A stretch of 64,000 bases of DNA from Streptomyces sp. V3I7 (GCF_030817495.1 NZ_JAUSZK010000001.1:3017001-3081000); one strand, 5' to 3'; positions 41,576-50,798 are shown, numbered from the stretch's first letter. The notes: a model not told the origin generated them from the sequence alone. Made by a program: numbers and translations.

Positions 41576-42151
41576 ATGGCTGTAAGCCTGTCCAAGGGTG
41601 GCAACGTCTCGCTCACCAAGGAGGCTCCGGGCCTGACCGCCGTCACCGTGGGCCTCGGCTGGGACGTCCGCTCCACCACCGGCACGGACTTCGACCTCGA
41701 CGCCTCCGCCATCGCGGTCAACGGTCAGGGCAAGGTCGCCTCGGACGCCCACTTCGTCTTCTTCAACAACAAGCAGACCCCGGACAGCACGATCGTCCAC
41801 ACCGGCGACAACCGCACCGGCGAGGGCGCCGGCGACGACGAGGCGATCAACGTCAACCTCGCCGCCCTGCCCGCCGACATCGAGAAGGTCGTCTTCCCGG
41901 TCTCCATCTACGACGCCGAGAACCGCGGCCAGAACTTCGGCCAGGTCCGCAACGCCTACATCCGCATCGTCAACCAGGCCGGCGGCTCCGAGATCGCCCG
42001 CTACGACCTCTCCGAGGACGCCGCCACCGAGACCGCCATGATCTTCGGCGAGCTCTACCGCAACGGCGCCGAGTGGAAGTTCCGCGCGGTCGGCCAGGGC
42101 TACGCCTCCGGCCTGGTCGGCATCGCCCAGGACTTCGGCGTCAACGTCTGA
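41576..42151 (+). CDS. terD: TerD-family stress protein
   Basis: The 191-residue protein matches TerD throughout: N-terminal '[18 protein letters not shown]', the calcium-binding '[11 protein letters not shown]' and '[19 protein letters not shown]', and C-terminal '[16 protein letters not shown]'. TerD proteins bind Ca2+ and belong to the tellurite/phage/stress ter systems; Streptomyces has several single copies that influence differentiation. GGAAGGAA before ATG 41576 is a strong ribosome site, and TAGCTT at 41502-41507 may be its -10. It stands alone, without other ter genes. Confidence 0.93.
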   Translation: MAVSLSKGGNVSLTKEAPGLTAVTVGLGWDVRSTTGTDFDLDASAIAVNGQGKVASDAHFVFFNNKQTPDSTIVHTGDNRTGEGAGDDEAINVNLAALPADIEKVVFPVSIYDAENRGQNFGQVRNAYIRIVNQAGGSEIARYDLSEDAATETAMIFGELYRNGAEWKFRAVGQGYASGLVGIAQDFGVNV

Positions 42152-42171
42152 GTCGCCGTATGACGCCCGCA

Positions 42172-42199
42172 CCCCCGGCCACCGGGAACCGGCCGGGGG
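42172..42199 (+). terminator. Terminator after terD
   Basis: CCCCCGGCC and GGCCGGGGG form a 9-bp stem with a 10-base loop, 20 bases after the terD stop. Confidence 0.65.
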
Positions 42200-42283
42200 C
42201 TTCGGGCCGCCCGAGGCGGAGCGGACCGCCCGCAGGACGTCAGCTCCCGTCCGAAGAACGGGTGTTCGCCTTACCGTGCCCCC

Positions 42284-42808
42284 GTGATTCTCCAGCCCCT
42301 CACCGTCGCCCCCGGTCACGACATCCCGGCCCCGCTCCTCACCGAGCTCACCGCCCTCTACGCCTCCAACCGGGCCTTCCATGCCCTCAGCGGCGACTTC
42401 CCGGACCCGGACGACGTGACGCCCCAGCAGGTGGCCGTGGCGCTGGCCGGCGAACTGGCGCACCCCGGCGCGGAGGTGCTGCTGGCGCGCAGCATGGGCA
42501 TGAGGCGGCTGGTCGGCGTGGTGATCACGCTGAGCCGGCATCCCGATCCCGCCGACCCCGATCCCTGGATCGGGCTGCTGATGGTGGACACGGCCGTGCA
42601 GCGGCAGGGATACGGACGGCGCATCGCCGAGGCCGTCGAGGACCGCTTCCGCGCGCAGGGCCGCAGCGCCGTACGCCTCGCCGTGCTCGACGACAACACC
42701 CAGGGTCTCGCCTTCTGGACCGCCCTCGGCTACGAGGCCATCGGCCATCGCACGGACCGTCAGCTCGGCCGCCCCTGCTCCGTGTTGCGCAAGACCACGA
42801 TCATGTAA
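42284..42808 (+). CDS. GNAT acetyltransferase
   Basis: The 174-residue protein shows the GNAT core: 'WIGLLMVDTAVQRQGYGRRI' (acetyl-CoA loop Q-x-x-G-Y-G) and 'RLAVLDDNTQGLAFWTALGY'. The substrate is unknown. TACCGT (42272-42277) ends six bases before GTG 42284, so it is probably leaderless. It lies between terD and a secreted protease and has no clear operon partner. Confidence 0.83.
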   Translation: MILQPLTVAPGHDIPAPLLTELTALYASNRAFHALSGDFPDPDDVTPQQVAVALAGELAHPGAEVLLARSMGMRRLVGVVITLSRHPDPADPDPWIGLLMVDTAVQRQGYGRRIAEAVEDRFRAQGRSAVRLAVLDDNTQGLAFWTALGYEAIGHRTDRQLGRPCSVLRKTTIM

Positions 42809-42930
42809 ATTCTTGACGACGCTCTGTCAAACTCCGGTCGTGGATGCCACTCTCTTCTCGCTCGCCGCAACCTGTGCATCCCCTTTGCCCGTCTGAGCCT
42901 CACCCAAGAGGCCAGTCAAGAGGAGACCGA

Positions 42931-44568
42931 GTGAGACAGCAGGCCCGCTCCACCCGCACTTCCCGCACGACCGCCGTACGCGCCGCCGCGCTCGTCGGCT
43001 CGGCGGCGATGGTCGTCCTGGCGCTCCAGAGCGGCGCTGCCGCCACCGCCGCCCCCGAGCGCAGCCCCGGCGCCATCGCCGCCCCGCTCTCCGCCTCCGC
43101 CCGCGCCGCCGCCCTCAAGTCCGCCCAGGACGAGGCCGGTTCGACAGCCGCGAAGCTCGGGCTCGGCGCGCAGGAGAAGCTGGTCGTCCGGGACGTCGTG
43201 AAGGACGCGGACGGCACCGTGCACACCCGCTACGAGCGGACGTACGCCGGACTGCCCGTCCTCGGCGGCGACCTGGTCACCCACTTGTCCAAGAGCGGCG
43301 CGCTCAAGGGCGTGACCAAGGCGGCCAAGGCCCGGATATCCGTGGCGTCGACCGACGCCGCCGTCTCGTCCGCGGCCGCCCGGAAGAGCGCCCTCGGGGC
43401 CGCCGACTCCACCAAGGCGACCGTCACCAGCGCCCGCAAGGTCGTCTGGGCGGCCGGCGCCAAGCCGGTCCTCGCCTACGAGTCCGTCGTCAAGGGCGTC
43501 CAGAAGGACGGCACCCCGAGCGAACTGCACGTCATCACCGACGCCACCACCGGCAAGCAGCTCTACTCGTACGAGGGCATCGACACCGGCACGGGCGCCA
43601 GCGAGTACAGCGGCACCGTCACCCTCGGCACCACCGCCTCCGCGGGCGGCGGCTTCGACCTGATCGACGGCGGCCGCGGTGGCCACAAGACGTACGACCT
43701 GAACGGCGGTACGTCCGGCACCGGCGCCCTCTTCCACGACGCCGACGACGCCTGGGGCGACGGCACCCCGGCCAACCGCCAGACCGCCGGCGTCGACGCC
43801 GCCTACGGCGCCGCCGTCACCTGGGACTTCTACAAGTCCGCCTTCAACCGCAACGGCATCGCGGGCGACGGCAAGGCCGCCTACTCCCGTGTCCACTACG
43901 GCAACGCGTACGTCAACGCGTTCTGGTCGGACAGCTGCTTCTGCATGACGTACGGCGACGGCAACGGCAACGCCCACCCCCTCACCTCGCTCGACGTCGC
44001 CGGACACGAGATGAGCCATGGTCTGACCGCCGCCACGGCCGGCCTCAACTACCGCCGTGAGTCGGGAGGTCTGAACGAAGCGACCTCCGACATCCTCGGG
44101 ACCTCGGTGGAGTTCTACGCCAACAACACCGCCGACCCCGGTGACTACCTCATCGGCGAGAAGATCGACATCTACGGCAACGGCAAGCCCCTGCGCTACA
44201 TGGACCAGCCCAGCAAGGACGGCAACTCCGCCGACTACTGGTCCAAGACGGTCGGAAGCCTCGACGTGCACTACTCCTCGGGCGTCGCCAACCACTTCTT
44301 CTACCTGCTGAGCGAGGGCAGCGGCGCGAAGACGGTCAACGGGGTGGCGTACAACTCCCCGACGTACGACGGCTCCACGGTCACCGGCATCGGCCGGACC
44401 AAGGCGTACCAGATCTGGTACAAGGCCCTGACCACGTACTTCACCTCGTCGACCGACTACGCGGGCGCGCGCACCGGGACGCTCCAGGCGGCGAGCGACC
44501 TGTACGGAGCGGGCAGCGCGGAGTACAACGCGGTGGCGGCGGCCTGGAAGGCCGTGAACGTCAACTGA
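42931..44568 (+). CDS. Secreted M4-family (thermolysin-like) metalloprotease
   Basis: The 545-residue preproprotein has a signal peptide (about residues 1-45), an FTP/PepSY-like propeptide (about 60-215) and the M4 catalytic domain. The zinc site is 'VAGHEMSHGLTAATAG' with the third ligand in 'GGLNEATSDILG'; the second catalytic His is in 'SLDVHYSSGVANHFFYLL'. It is exported and self-processed to a neutral protease. GTG 42931 has AGGAG six bases upstream. TTGAC-8-GTCAA (42813-42830) upstream may be an operator or part of the promoter. Confidence 0.93.
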   Translation: MRQQARSTRTSRTTAVRAAALVGSAAMVVLALQSGAAATAAPERSPGAIAAPLSASARAAALKSAQDEAGSTAAKLGLGAQEKLVVRDVVKDADGTVHTRYERTYAGLPVLGGDLVTHLSKSGALKGVTKAAKARISVASTDAAVSSAAARKSALGAADSTKATVTSARKVVWAAGAKPVLAYESVVKGVQKDGTPSELHVITDATTGKQLYSYEGIDTGTGASEYSGTVTLGTTASAGGGFDLIDGGRGGHKTYDLNGGTSGTGALFHDADDAWGDGTPANRQTAGVDAAYGAAVTWDFYKSAFNRNGIAGDGKAAYSRVHYGNAYVNAFWSDSCFCMTYGDGNGNAHPLTSLDVAGHEMSHGLTAATAGLNYRRESGGLNEATSDILGTSVEFYANNTADPGDYLIGEKIDIYGNGKPLRYMDQPSKDGNSADYWSKTVGSLDVHYSSGVANHFFYLLSEGSGAKTVNGVAYNSPTYDGSTVTGIGRTKAYQIWYKALTTYFTSSTDYAGARTGTLQAASDLYGAGSAEYNAVAAAWKAVNVN

Positions 44569-44591
44569 CCGTACCCGTAAGACATTCGGCC

Positions 44592-44621
44592 GGGCCGTCC
44601 GTGATCCGTCACGGGCGGTCC
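44592..44621. terminator. Bidirectional terminator between the two protease genes
   Basis: GGGCCGTCCGTGA pairs with TCACGGGCGGTCC through 13 positions (two G-U) around TCCG. The right arm includes the last codons of the minus-strand gene. Confidence 0.65.
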
Positions 44622-46003
44622 GGTCTGCCGTCGCCGTACAGCCAGTCGTCCCAGATCCCGCGGAAGTCCTTGTCGGGCGCCGACTTCTCGACGTACGCGG
44701 TGAACTCGGCGGTGCTCGCGTTGCCGTAGCGGTGCTCGGCGACCCAGCCGCGGGCGATGCGGAAGAAGGCGTCGTCGCCGGTCTTCTGCCGGATCTTGTG
44801 CAGGACCATGGCGCCCCGGTGGTAGACGGGATCGTCGGAGATGTGCGCCGCGTCGGTCGGCTCAGCGGGCGGGAAGGCCCACAGGTCGCCGTAGTTCCGC
44901 TCGCCGTGGTCGTAGTACGCCTGGAACGTCTGCTCGGCGCTGCGCCCGCCGTGGTCCTCCCGCCACAGCCACTCCGCGTACGTCGCGAAGCCCTCGCTGA
45001 GCCAGATGTCCCGCCAGGTCCTGGGGGTGACCGAGTCGCCGTACCACTCGTGGGCGAGTTCGTGGACGACGAGGAGGGTGTCGGGGGCGCCGGGGAAGAC
45101 AGGGCGGCTCTGGGTCTCCAGCGCGTAGTCCGCGTCCCCGCCGCGCTCGACGATCGCGCCGGTGGAGGCGAAGGGATAGGGGCCGAACTTCTTCTCCGAC
45201 CAGGCGAGGATCTCGGGGATCCGCGCCAGCGCCGTCCTGCTCGCGCTGCTCTGCGTCGGGTCGACGGCCGTGTACACCGGCAGCCCGTCGGGCGTCCTGG
45301 AGCGCGTGACGTCGAAGCGGCCGACGGCGACCGTGGCGAGGTAACTGGCCATCGGCCGGCCGGTGTGCCAGGTGAAGGACGTCCGCCCGCCGGAGTCGGT
45401 CCGCCGCGTCAACTCCCCGTTGGACACGGCCTCCAGACCCTTGGGCACGCTCACCGTGATGTCGTACGTCGCCTTGTCGGAGGGGTGGTTGTTGCCCGGG
45501 AACCAGGCCATCGACCCGACGGGCTGCCCGAGGGCCACCGCCCCGTCCGCCGTGCGCAGCCAGCCCTCGCGGGAGCCGTCGGTGTCGGTGATCGTCCTCG
45601 GCACACCGGCGTAGCGCACGGTGGTGCGGAAGGTCTGCCCTGTGTCCAGGTCGCGTTTCGGGCGGACGGTCAGTTCCTGCCCGGCCCGGTTCCAGCGCGC
45701 GTCGTCGCCGTCGACACGGACCGACTCGACGTCCAGGCCCTCGAGGTCGAGGTCGAAGGCGGACATGTCCTGGGTGGCACGGGCGGTGATCACCGCCTCG
45801 CCGGTGAGGTGGTGGGTGTCCGGGGTGTAGGAGAGGTCCAGGTCGTAGTGGGTGACGTCGTAGCCGCCGTTGCCCGCCTTGGGGAAGTACGGATCGTGCA
45901 CGCCCGCACCGCCGGGAGTCCCGTACACCCCCGAGGCGCACCCCGTGAGCGTGAACGCGAGCAGCAGGGCCGCGGGCGGCACAAGGCGCGCGGATCTGGA
46001 CAT
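44609..46003 (-). CDS. M1-family metallopeptidase lipoprotein
   Basis: The 464-residue protein starts with a lipoprotein signal ('LLLAFTLTGCAS'), so it is anchored outside the membrane. It has the M1 beta-domain and the gluzincin site 'HELAHEWYGD' (about residues 302-311) with the third zinc ligand in 'SEGFATYAEW'. The usual GAMEN exopeptidase motif is replaced by 'ALETQ', a variant of a sub-branch of M1, so cleavage of N-terminal residues is likely but not certain. TAGGAT on the minus strand (46011-46016) lies seven bases before ATG 46003, again leaderless. Confidence 0.87.
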   Translation of the reverse strand: MSRSARLVPPAALLLAFTLTGCASGVYGTPGGAGVHDPYFPKAGNGGYDVTHYDLDLSYTPDTHHLTGEAVITARATQDMSAFDLDLEGLDVESVRVDGDDARWNRAGQELTVRPKRDLDTGQTFRTTVRYAGVPRTITDTDGSREGWLRTADGAVALGQPVGSMAWFPGNNHPSDKATYDITVSVPKGLEAVSNGELTRRTDSGGRTSFTWHTGRPMASYLATVAVGRFDVTRSRTPDGLPVYTAVDPTQSSASRTALARIPEILAWSEKKFGPYPFASTGAIVERGGDADYALETQSRPVFPGAPDTLLVVHELAHEWYGDSVTPRTWRDIWLSEGFATYAEWLWREDHGGRSAEQTFQAYYDHGERNYGDLWAFPPAEPTDAAHISDDPVYHRGAMVLHKIRQKTGDDAFFRIARGWVAEHRYGNASTAEFTAYVEKSAPDKDFRGIWDDWLYGDGRPDRP

Positions 46004-46016
46004 GTCAGCAATCCTA

Positions 46017-46082
46017 GGGCGCGGGCCCGGCCACCGCGCGGGAGCGAGAGGGCGCGGGCCCGGCCACCGCGCGGGAGCGAGG
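46017..46082. repeat. 33-bp tandem duplication
   Basis: The unit starting 'gggcgcgggcccggccaccg' is repeated once at 46050 with almost no change. It sits in the divergent promoter region of two genes. Confidence 0.85.
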
Positions 46083-46110
46083 GCCCCCCGCGCGTGACAC
46101 CATCTCGTAC

Positions 46111-46611
46111 GTGCTCGACATCGGTTACGCCCTCTCCAACCGCTTCCCGGACCCGCCGCAGACGGACTACCGGCGTGCGGACGTGCGTGCCCTGCGGCAC
46201 GACCTGTTCTGCGGGGACGTCTACCTCGCGGAGACCAAGTCCGACCGGGAGTTGTCCACAGCCTGGGGATGGGTGCCGGTGCTCGACTTCGCGTGGGCGC
46301 TGTGCGACATCGTGGAACAGCTGGACCAGGACCCGGCGGGCTCCCGCGCCTCCCGGCCGCAGCGGGCGGAGCTGGACTTCACCGAGTCGACCGACCGCAT
46401 GCTCTTCGAGCGCCGCTTCGGGTGGGTGGACGTCGAGGCCGACTGGATGCCCGCCGAGGAGCCCCCGCTCACCTTCTCCCACGCCGAGCTGCGCCGCGAG
46501 GCGCGGGACTTCCTGCACGACGTGATCGCCGACCTGACCGACATGCACGAGGGCCTCGCGGACAACCCGGCGATCTGGGCCCTCCAGGCCCGCTTCCCGC
46601 GCGTGCCGTGA
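46111..46611 (+). CDS. Conserved hypothetical protein
   Basis: The 166-residue acidic protein ('SNRFPDPPQTDYRRADVRAL', 'VPVLDFAWALCDIVEQLDQD') has no signal peptide or membrane helix and resembles small immunity-like or uncharacterised Streptomyces proteins. I do not recognise a domain. GTG 46111 follows CACCAT (46098-46103) by seven bases. Downstream, bases about 46655-46700 encode 'ARLTFRNARPADA', the look of a GNAT N-terminus, which then runs into the opposite gene; it may be a remnant. Confidence 0.65.
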   Translation: MLDIGYALSNRFPDPPQTDYRRADVRALRHDLFCGDVYLAETKSDRELSTAWGWVPVLDFAWALCDIVEQLDQDPAGSRASRPQRAELDFTESTDRMLFERRFGWVDVEADWMPAEEPPLTFSHAELRREARDFLHDVIADLTDMHEGLADNPAIWALQARFPRVP

Positions 46612-46707
46612 CGGAGGGCGCGCCGGCGGTTCGCGGCCGGGCAGGCCCGCGTCCTGGGCGCGCGGCTGACCTTCCGCAACGCCCGGCCCGCCGACGCCCC
46701 CAGCGCC

Positions 46708-47397
46708 TCACTCCACCCGGATCCCCAGCGCGCCCGCCAGCGCCGGGGCCAGGTCGAGCAGTTGGGCGGGGCTGACCACCGCCCCCGCCAGCCGCTCCAC
46801 GCCCCGTGCGATCTCCAGCGGCGCGGCGCCTCGCAGGTCCACGTCCGTGAGCGTCGCCCCGCCGAGGTCCGCCCCCTTCACCGCGCAGTCGGCGAACTCG
46901 ACCCGCTCCAGGCGCGCGCCCGCGAAGTCCGGCTCGAGAAGGACGCAGCCCTCGAAGACGACGTCCTTCAGCCGCGCCTTGCGCAGGTTCAGGTAGTCGA
47001 TCTTGCCGCCGCGGATGAGCACCCGCTCCAGCACGGCCCCGTGCAACTGCGTGCCGCCGAGGCGGGCGTCGGTCAGCTCGACATCGCGCAGGGTGGCCCC
47101 GGCGAGGTCGGTGCCGACGCCGCGTACGCCGGTGAGCACGGTGTCGAGGAAGCGCGCGTCGCGCAGCCGGGTCTCGTCCAGCACGCAGTCCACCAGCGCG
47201 CAGTCCATGAAGCGCGCGCCCGCCCCGCCCTGCCCGGCGAGGTCCGCGTCCCGGAACTCCACGCCGTCGTAGTCCCCGTCCGGCTCCAGTTCCCGCCCGC
47301 CGTACGGCTCCAGCGCGGGCAGCCGCACCTCCGGTCGCCGTGCCGCCCGCCGCGTCCTGGCCCCTCCGGCTGCGCCGGTCCGTGTCGTCCTCACCAT
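46708..47397 (-). CDS. Pentapeptide-repeat protein
   Basis: The 229-residue protein has about 20 consecutive pentapeptide repeats of the A(D/N)LXX type ('FRDADLAGQG', 'TDLAGATLRDVELTDARLGG', 'VKGADLGGATLTDVDLRGA'), which fold as a right-handed square beta-helix. Some such proteins mimic DNA and protect gyrase from quinolones, but most have no known role. ATG 47397 is preceded by CAGCAT at six bases; a longer frame to 47454 lacks a ribosome site. It is divergent from the MFS exporter, which makes a shared function in drug tolerance conceivable. Confidence 0.85.
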   Translation of the reverse strand: MVRTTRTGAAGGARTRRAARRPEVRLPALEPYGGRELEPDGDYDGVEFRDADLAGQGGAGARFMDCALVDCVLDETRLRDARFLDTVLTGVRGVGTDLAGATLRDVELTDARLGGTQLHGAVLERVLIRGGKIDYLNLRKARLKDVVFEGCVLLEPDFAGARLERVEFADCAVKGADLGGATLTDVDLRGAAPLEIARGVERLAGAVVSPAQLLDLAPALAGALGIRVE

Positions 47398-47468
47398 GCC
47401 GTCATGCTGCACCCCGGCACTGACAGTCCCGGGATGCGATGCCTGCCGATCCATGGTCTTCTGACCGA

Positions 47469-48974
47469 ATGAGTCTCACCCGAAAAGGTGAACCCTCTGT
47501 GCCCTGCGCAACGGCCGGACACCGCCGCTGGTGGGGACTGGTGATCATCGCCCTCGCCCAGCTGATGGTGGTCCTGGACGCGACGATCGTGAACATCGCG
47601 CTCCCCTCCGCCCAACGCGCCCTCGGCATGACGGACGGCAACCGGCAGTGGGTGATCACGGCCTACACACTCGCCTTCGGCGGCCTGCTCCTGCTCGGCG
47701 GCCGGGTCGCCGACCTGGTGGGCCGAAAACGCACCTTCGTCTTCGGACTGATCGGCTTCGCGGCCGCCTCCGCGCTGGGCGGCGCGGCCACCGGCCCGGC
47801 GATGCTGTTCGGCGCCCGCGCCCTGCAGGGCGCCTTCGCCGCCGTCCTCGCGCCCTCCGCCCTGAGTCTGCTGACCACGACCTTCACCGACCCGCGGGAG
47901 CGCGGGAAGGCCTTCGGTGTCTACGGCGCCCTCGCGGGCAGCGGTTCGGCGATCGGCTTCGTCCTCGGCGGCCTGCTCACCGAATACCTCAACTGGCGCT
48001 GGTGCCTGTACGTCAACGTCCCCATCGCGGCCGTCGCGGTGTGCGGTGCCTTCGCCCTGCTCCACGACCGGCCCGGCCACGCGGACGCGCGACTCGACGC
48101 ACGCGGCGCGGTGCTCGGCTGCGGCGGACTCGTCGCGATCGTCTACGGCTTCAGCGAGGCGGAGCCGCGCGGCTGGACCGACCCCGCGGTGCTGGCGCTG
48201 CTCGCCGCTGGCGTACTGCTGCTCGCCGCCTTCGCCCGGTGGCAGGCCCGCGCTCCGATGCCGCTGCTCCCGCCGCACATCGTCCGGGACCGCACCCGCG
48301 CGGGCTGCTTCCTGACCATGGGGCTCGCCGTCATGGGCATGTTCGGCCTGTTCCTGTTCCTGACCTATTACCTCCAGGTCGTCCTGGGCTACTCGCCGGT
48401 GCGCACGGGGCTGGCCTTCCTCCCCCTCACCGCGTCGATCATCATCGGCTCGACCCAGATATCCGCCCGGCTGCTGCGACGCGTCGCCCCGCGCGTGCTC
48501 ATGGTCCCCGGCCTGCTCCTCGCGGCGACCGGCATGCTGATCCTCACCGGCATGACGGTGCACTCCTCGTACGCCTCCGACATCCTGCCCGGCCTGATCC
48601 TGCTGGGCCTCGGCATGGGGACGACGTTCATGCCGGTCTTCGCCACGGCCACCGCGGGCATCGCCCCGCGCGACTCCGGTGTCACCTCGGCGACCGTGAA
48701 CACGGCGCAGCAGGTGGGCGCCTCGATCGGTACGGCCCTGCTCAACACGATCGCCACCACCAGCAGCACCGCCTACATCGCCGCCCACCTGCACTCCCCC
48801 GCCCAGCGGGCGGCCGTGGTCCCGGTCGGCGTCGTGCACGGCTACACGGTCGCGATGTGGTGGGCGGCCGGCCTGCTGCTCCTCGCGGCCCTGACCGCGG
48901 CGCTGCTGGTCCGGGCGAAGGCGCCGGGCCCCAGCGCCCCGGCCGAGGCCCCGGTGCCCGAGTCAGTGGGCTGA
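47469..48974 (+). CDS. MFS drug-type exporter, DHA2 (14 TM) family
   Basis: The 501-residue membrane protein has the DHA2/EmrB-QacA pattern: motif D-like 'LDATIVNIALPSAQRALG', motif A 'GGRVADLVGRKRTF', and motif C 'GALAGSGSAIGFVLGG'. Fourteen hydrophobic segments are visible. It would export hydrophobic compounds or antibiotics by proton antiport. ATG 47469 lies 13 residues before a basic pre-TM1 region; the ribosome site is weak. The 3' end overlaps the convergent acetyltransferase gene by 12 bases. Confidence 0.9.
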   Translation: MSLTRKGEPSVPCATAGHRRWWGLVIIALAQLMVVLDATIVNIALPSAQRALGMTDGNRQWVITAYTLAFGGLLLLGGRVADLVGRKRTFVFGLIGFAAASALGGAATGPAMLFGARALQGAFAAVLAPSALSLLTTTFTDPRERGKAFGVYGALAGSGSAIGFVLGGLLTEYLNWRWCLYVNVPIAAVAVCGAFALLHDRPGHADARLDARGAVLGCGGLVAIVYGFSEAEPRGWTDPAVLALLAAGVLLLAAFARWQARAPMPLLPPHIVRDRTRAGCFLTMGLAVMGMFGLFLFLTYYLQVVLGYSPVRTGLAFLPLTASIIIGSTQISARLLRRVAPRVLMVPGLLLAATGMLILTGMTVHSSYASDILPGLILLGLGMGTTFMPVFATATAGIAPRDSGVTSATVNTAQQVGASIGTALLNTIATTSSTAYIAAHLHSPAQRAAVVPVGVVHGYTVAMWWAAGLLLLAALTAALLVRAKAPGPSAPAEAPVPESVG

Positions 48975-49445
48975 GCGGCCCAGCTCCGCCAGCGGCCCGT
49001 CGGTGAGCCGGTACACCGTCCACTCGTCCTGCGGGCGGGCGCCGAGGGACTCGTAGAAGCCGATCGCGGGCCGGTTCCAGTTCAGCACCGACCACTCCAG
49101 CCGCTCGTACCCGCGCTCGACGCAGATCCGCGCCAGCCCGGCGAGCAGCGCCCGCCCGTGCCCGCCGCCGCGCGCCTCGGGCCGGACGTACAGGTCCTCC
49201 AGATAGATCCCGTGCACCCCGCGCCAGGTGGAGAAGTTAAGGAACCACAGCGCGAACCCGACCGGCTCCCCGCTCCCCTCCTCCACCGCCAGGTGCGCGA
49301 AAGCCGCCGGCCGCGTGCCGAACAGCGCCTCCCGCAACTGCTCCTCGCCCGCCCGGGCCTCGTCCAAGGCCTTCTCGTACTCGGCCAGTTCACGGATCAG
49401 GGCATGGATGACGGGAACGTCGACGGGCGTCGCGGCACGAATCAT
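48963..49445 (-). CDS. GNAT acetyltransferase, SSAT/thialysine type
   Basis: The 160-residue protein resembles diamine/thialysine acetyltransferases: 'IHALIRELAEYEKA' near the N-terminus, 'WFLNFSTWRGVHGIYLEDLY', 'GRALLAGLARIC' and 'WSVLNWNRPAIGFYESLGA'. It would acetylate small amines. TACCCT (49453-49458, minus strand) ends seven bases before ATG 49445, so it is probably leaderless; ATG 49484 upstream would include the promoter. Confidence 0.85.
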   Translation of the reverse strand: MIRAATPVDVPVIHALIRELAEYEKALDEARAGEEQLREALFGTRPAAFAHLAVEEGSGEPVGFALWFLNFSTWRGVHGIYLEDLYVRPEARGGGHGRALLAGLARICVERGYERLEWSVLNWNRPAIGFYESLGARPQDEWTVYRLTDGPLAELGRSAH

Positions 49446-49500
49446 GAGGGGGAGGGTAGCCAGTGGCTCCCCTCCCCCTGTCACCCGGTGTCCGGCCGGA

Positions 49501-49888
49501 TCAGGCGACGACCACGCCGGTCGGCGCGCTCAGCGCGAAGCCCTCCTTGTAGCCGGTGCGATGGGCGGTCACCTTCACGGTGATCTTCTTGCCCTTCTGG
49601 GCCGTCGTCAGCGCCACCGCGGACTTCGAGGCGCGGGGGATGGCCTTGCCGTCCGCGTACCACTGGTACGAGTACCAGCTACGGCGCGAGGGCGAGCGGG
49701 GCACACGGCGGATCGTCGGCGCGCGCCGGCGCGGCCCCGGTCAGGGATGTCAGTGAGGTGAGCAGCGAGACGAGTACGGCGACTGCGGTGAGCCGCCCGG
49801 GTCTCGCCGCCGTACTGGAGTCGCCGGACAACGGATCCCCCTGGATCAACGGACGTTGGTGCGATGTTCGCACACAGGTGGGACACAT
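49501..49888 (-). pseudogene. Remnant of a secreted protein with Ig-like repeat
   Basis: One frame (49679-49888) encodes a signal peptide, 'LTAVAVLVSLLTSLTSLTG' and a signal-peptidase-like 'ARADDP', and stops at 49679. The neighbouring frame (from about 49704 to the TGA at 49501) encodes the C-terminal piece of a repeat common in Streptomyces extracellular proteins: 'YSYQWYADGKAIPRASKS' then 'AQKGKKITVKVTAHRTGYK'. The central body is missing and the frames do not join. The gene has suffered a large internal deletion. Confidence 0.65.
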
Positions 49889-49922
49889 GACCCGCGAGTT
49901 CGGTTGTCGTCCGCCGTCCGTC

Positions 49923-50120
49923 TCAGTGCCGTCCCGTCACCCGGTCCGCGATCCGCGCCAGCCGGGAGGGCTCCGCGCTCGGGTGGAGGTGTTCGCGGTG
50001 GTCGGCGGTGCGGTAGGCGGCGTAGAGGGCGTGGACGCCCAGCCAGCGCAGCGGTTCGGGCTCCCACTTGCGGACCTTGGAGATGCCGCCGTTGACGACC
50101 CCGCTCACCGCGCTGCTCAT
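49923..50120 (-). CDS. Small hypothetical protein
   Basis: The 65-residue basic protein ('KVRKWEPEPLRWLGVHALYA', then 'LARIADRVTGRH') begins nine bases after the rhomboid-like gene ends, so it is probably the second gene of that unit. No domain is recognised. Confidence 0.55.
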   Translation of the reverse strand: MSSAVSGVVNGGISKVRKWEPEPLRWLGVHALYAAYRTADHREHLHPSAEPSRLARIADRVTGRH

Positions 50121-50129
50121 GCGCGGACG

Positions 50130-50798
50130 TCAACCCCTGAGCGCGGCCAGTGTCTCTCTCGGGTCCCAGGTTCTTCCCCGCCCGCGGACCAGCGGCAGGC
50201 AGGCGAGTCCGATCAGCACCGAGATGAAGTGCCCGAAGTCGGTGAAGGTGGGCCCGCTGGTGAGCGGCAGCCCGAACAGCACCAGCACCACGGCGAGATA
50301 CGGATAGCGCCAGGGCGCCGCGATCCGGTAGGCGAGCACCCCGACCACGCCACCGAGCGCATAACTCACGCCGATGTCGAGGGAGTTGACCGCCGAGGGC
50401 GGCGCCATCCCGTCCTGGATCGCGAGCAGCAGCGCGAGTTCGCTGATCAGCGTGGCCAGCACATGCGCGGCCGCGCACACCGCGAGCCAGCGCACCGTGC
50501 CCATCCAGCGCTCGGCCTGGGCATGGAAGACGCTGTACAGCACGGCGTACGGCAGCCAGCGCCCGCCGTCCGTCCACATCGCGCTGGTGATGAGCACCCG
50601 CACCGGGTTCTGCGACAGCTCGTGGATGTTGGTCGACCGCTGCCGCAGGAACTCCCGCTCGAACCCGGGCGACATGTGGTGCAGGGCGACGGTCGTGACG
50701 AAGAGGATCAGCAGCCAGACGTACGTCCCCGGCGCGCTGCGCACATAACCGGCCGCGGCCCTGAGCAAGCGCCGGCCACCTCGGATGACCCCGTTCAC
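50130..50798 (-). CDS. Rhomboid-like membrane protein
   Basis: The 222-residue protein has six hydrophobic segments in a rhomboid-like layout with an 'LISELALLLA' helix and 'DIGVSYALGGVVGVLAYR' where rhomboids have GxSx; the Ser is present ('GVSYALGG'), and a His lies in the last membrane region ('DFGHFISVLIG'). It could be an active intramembrane protease or an inactive relative. GTG 50798 follows CATACT (minus strand 50806-50811) by seven bases. The frame upstream is a shadow of the next gene. Confidence 0.75.
   Translation of the reverse strand: MNGVIRGGRRLLRAAAGYVRSAPGTYVWLLILFVTTVALHHMSPGFEREFLRQRSTNIHELSQNPVRVLITSAMWTDGGRWLPYAVLYSVFHAQAERWMGTVRWLAVCAAAHVLATLISELALLLAIQDGMAPPSAVNSLDIGVSYALGGVVGVLAYRIAAPWRYPYLAVVLVLFGLPLTSGPTFTDFGHFISVLIGLACLPLVRGRGRTWDPRETLAALRG

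Noticed and set aside
46655..46700. Possible truncated GNAT gene ('ARLTFRNARPADA').
   Set aside because: Only about a dozen residues match before the frame runs into the opposite gene; too short to annotate, noted within the neighbouring entry.
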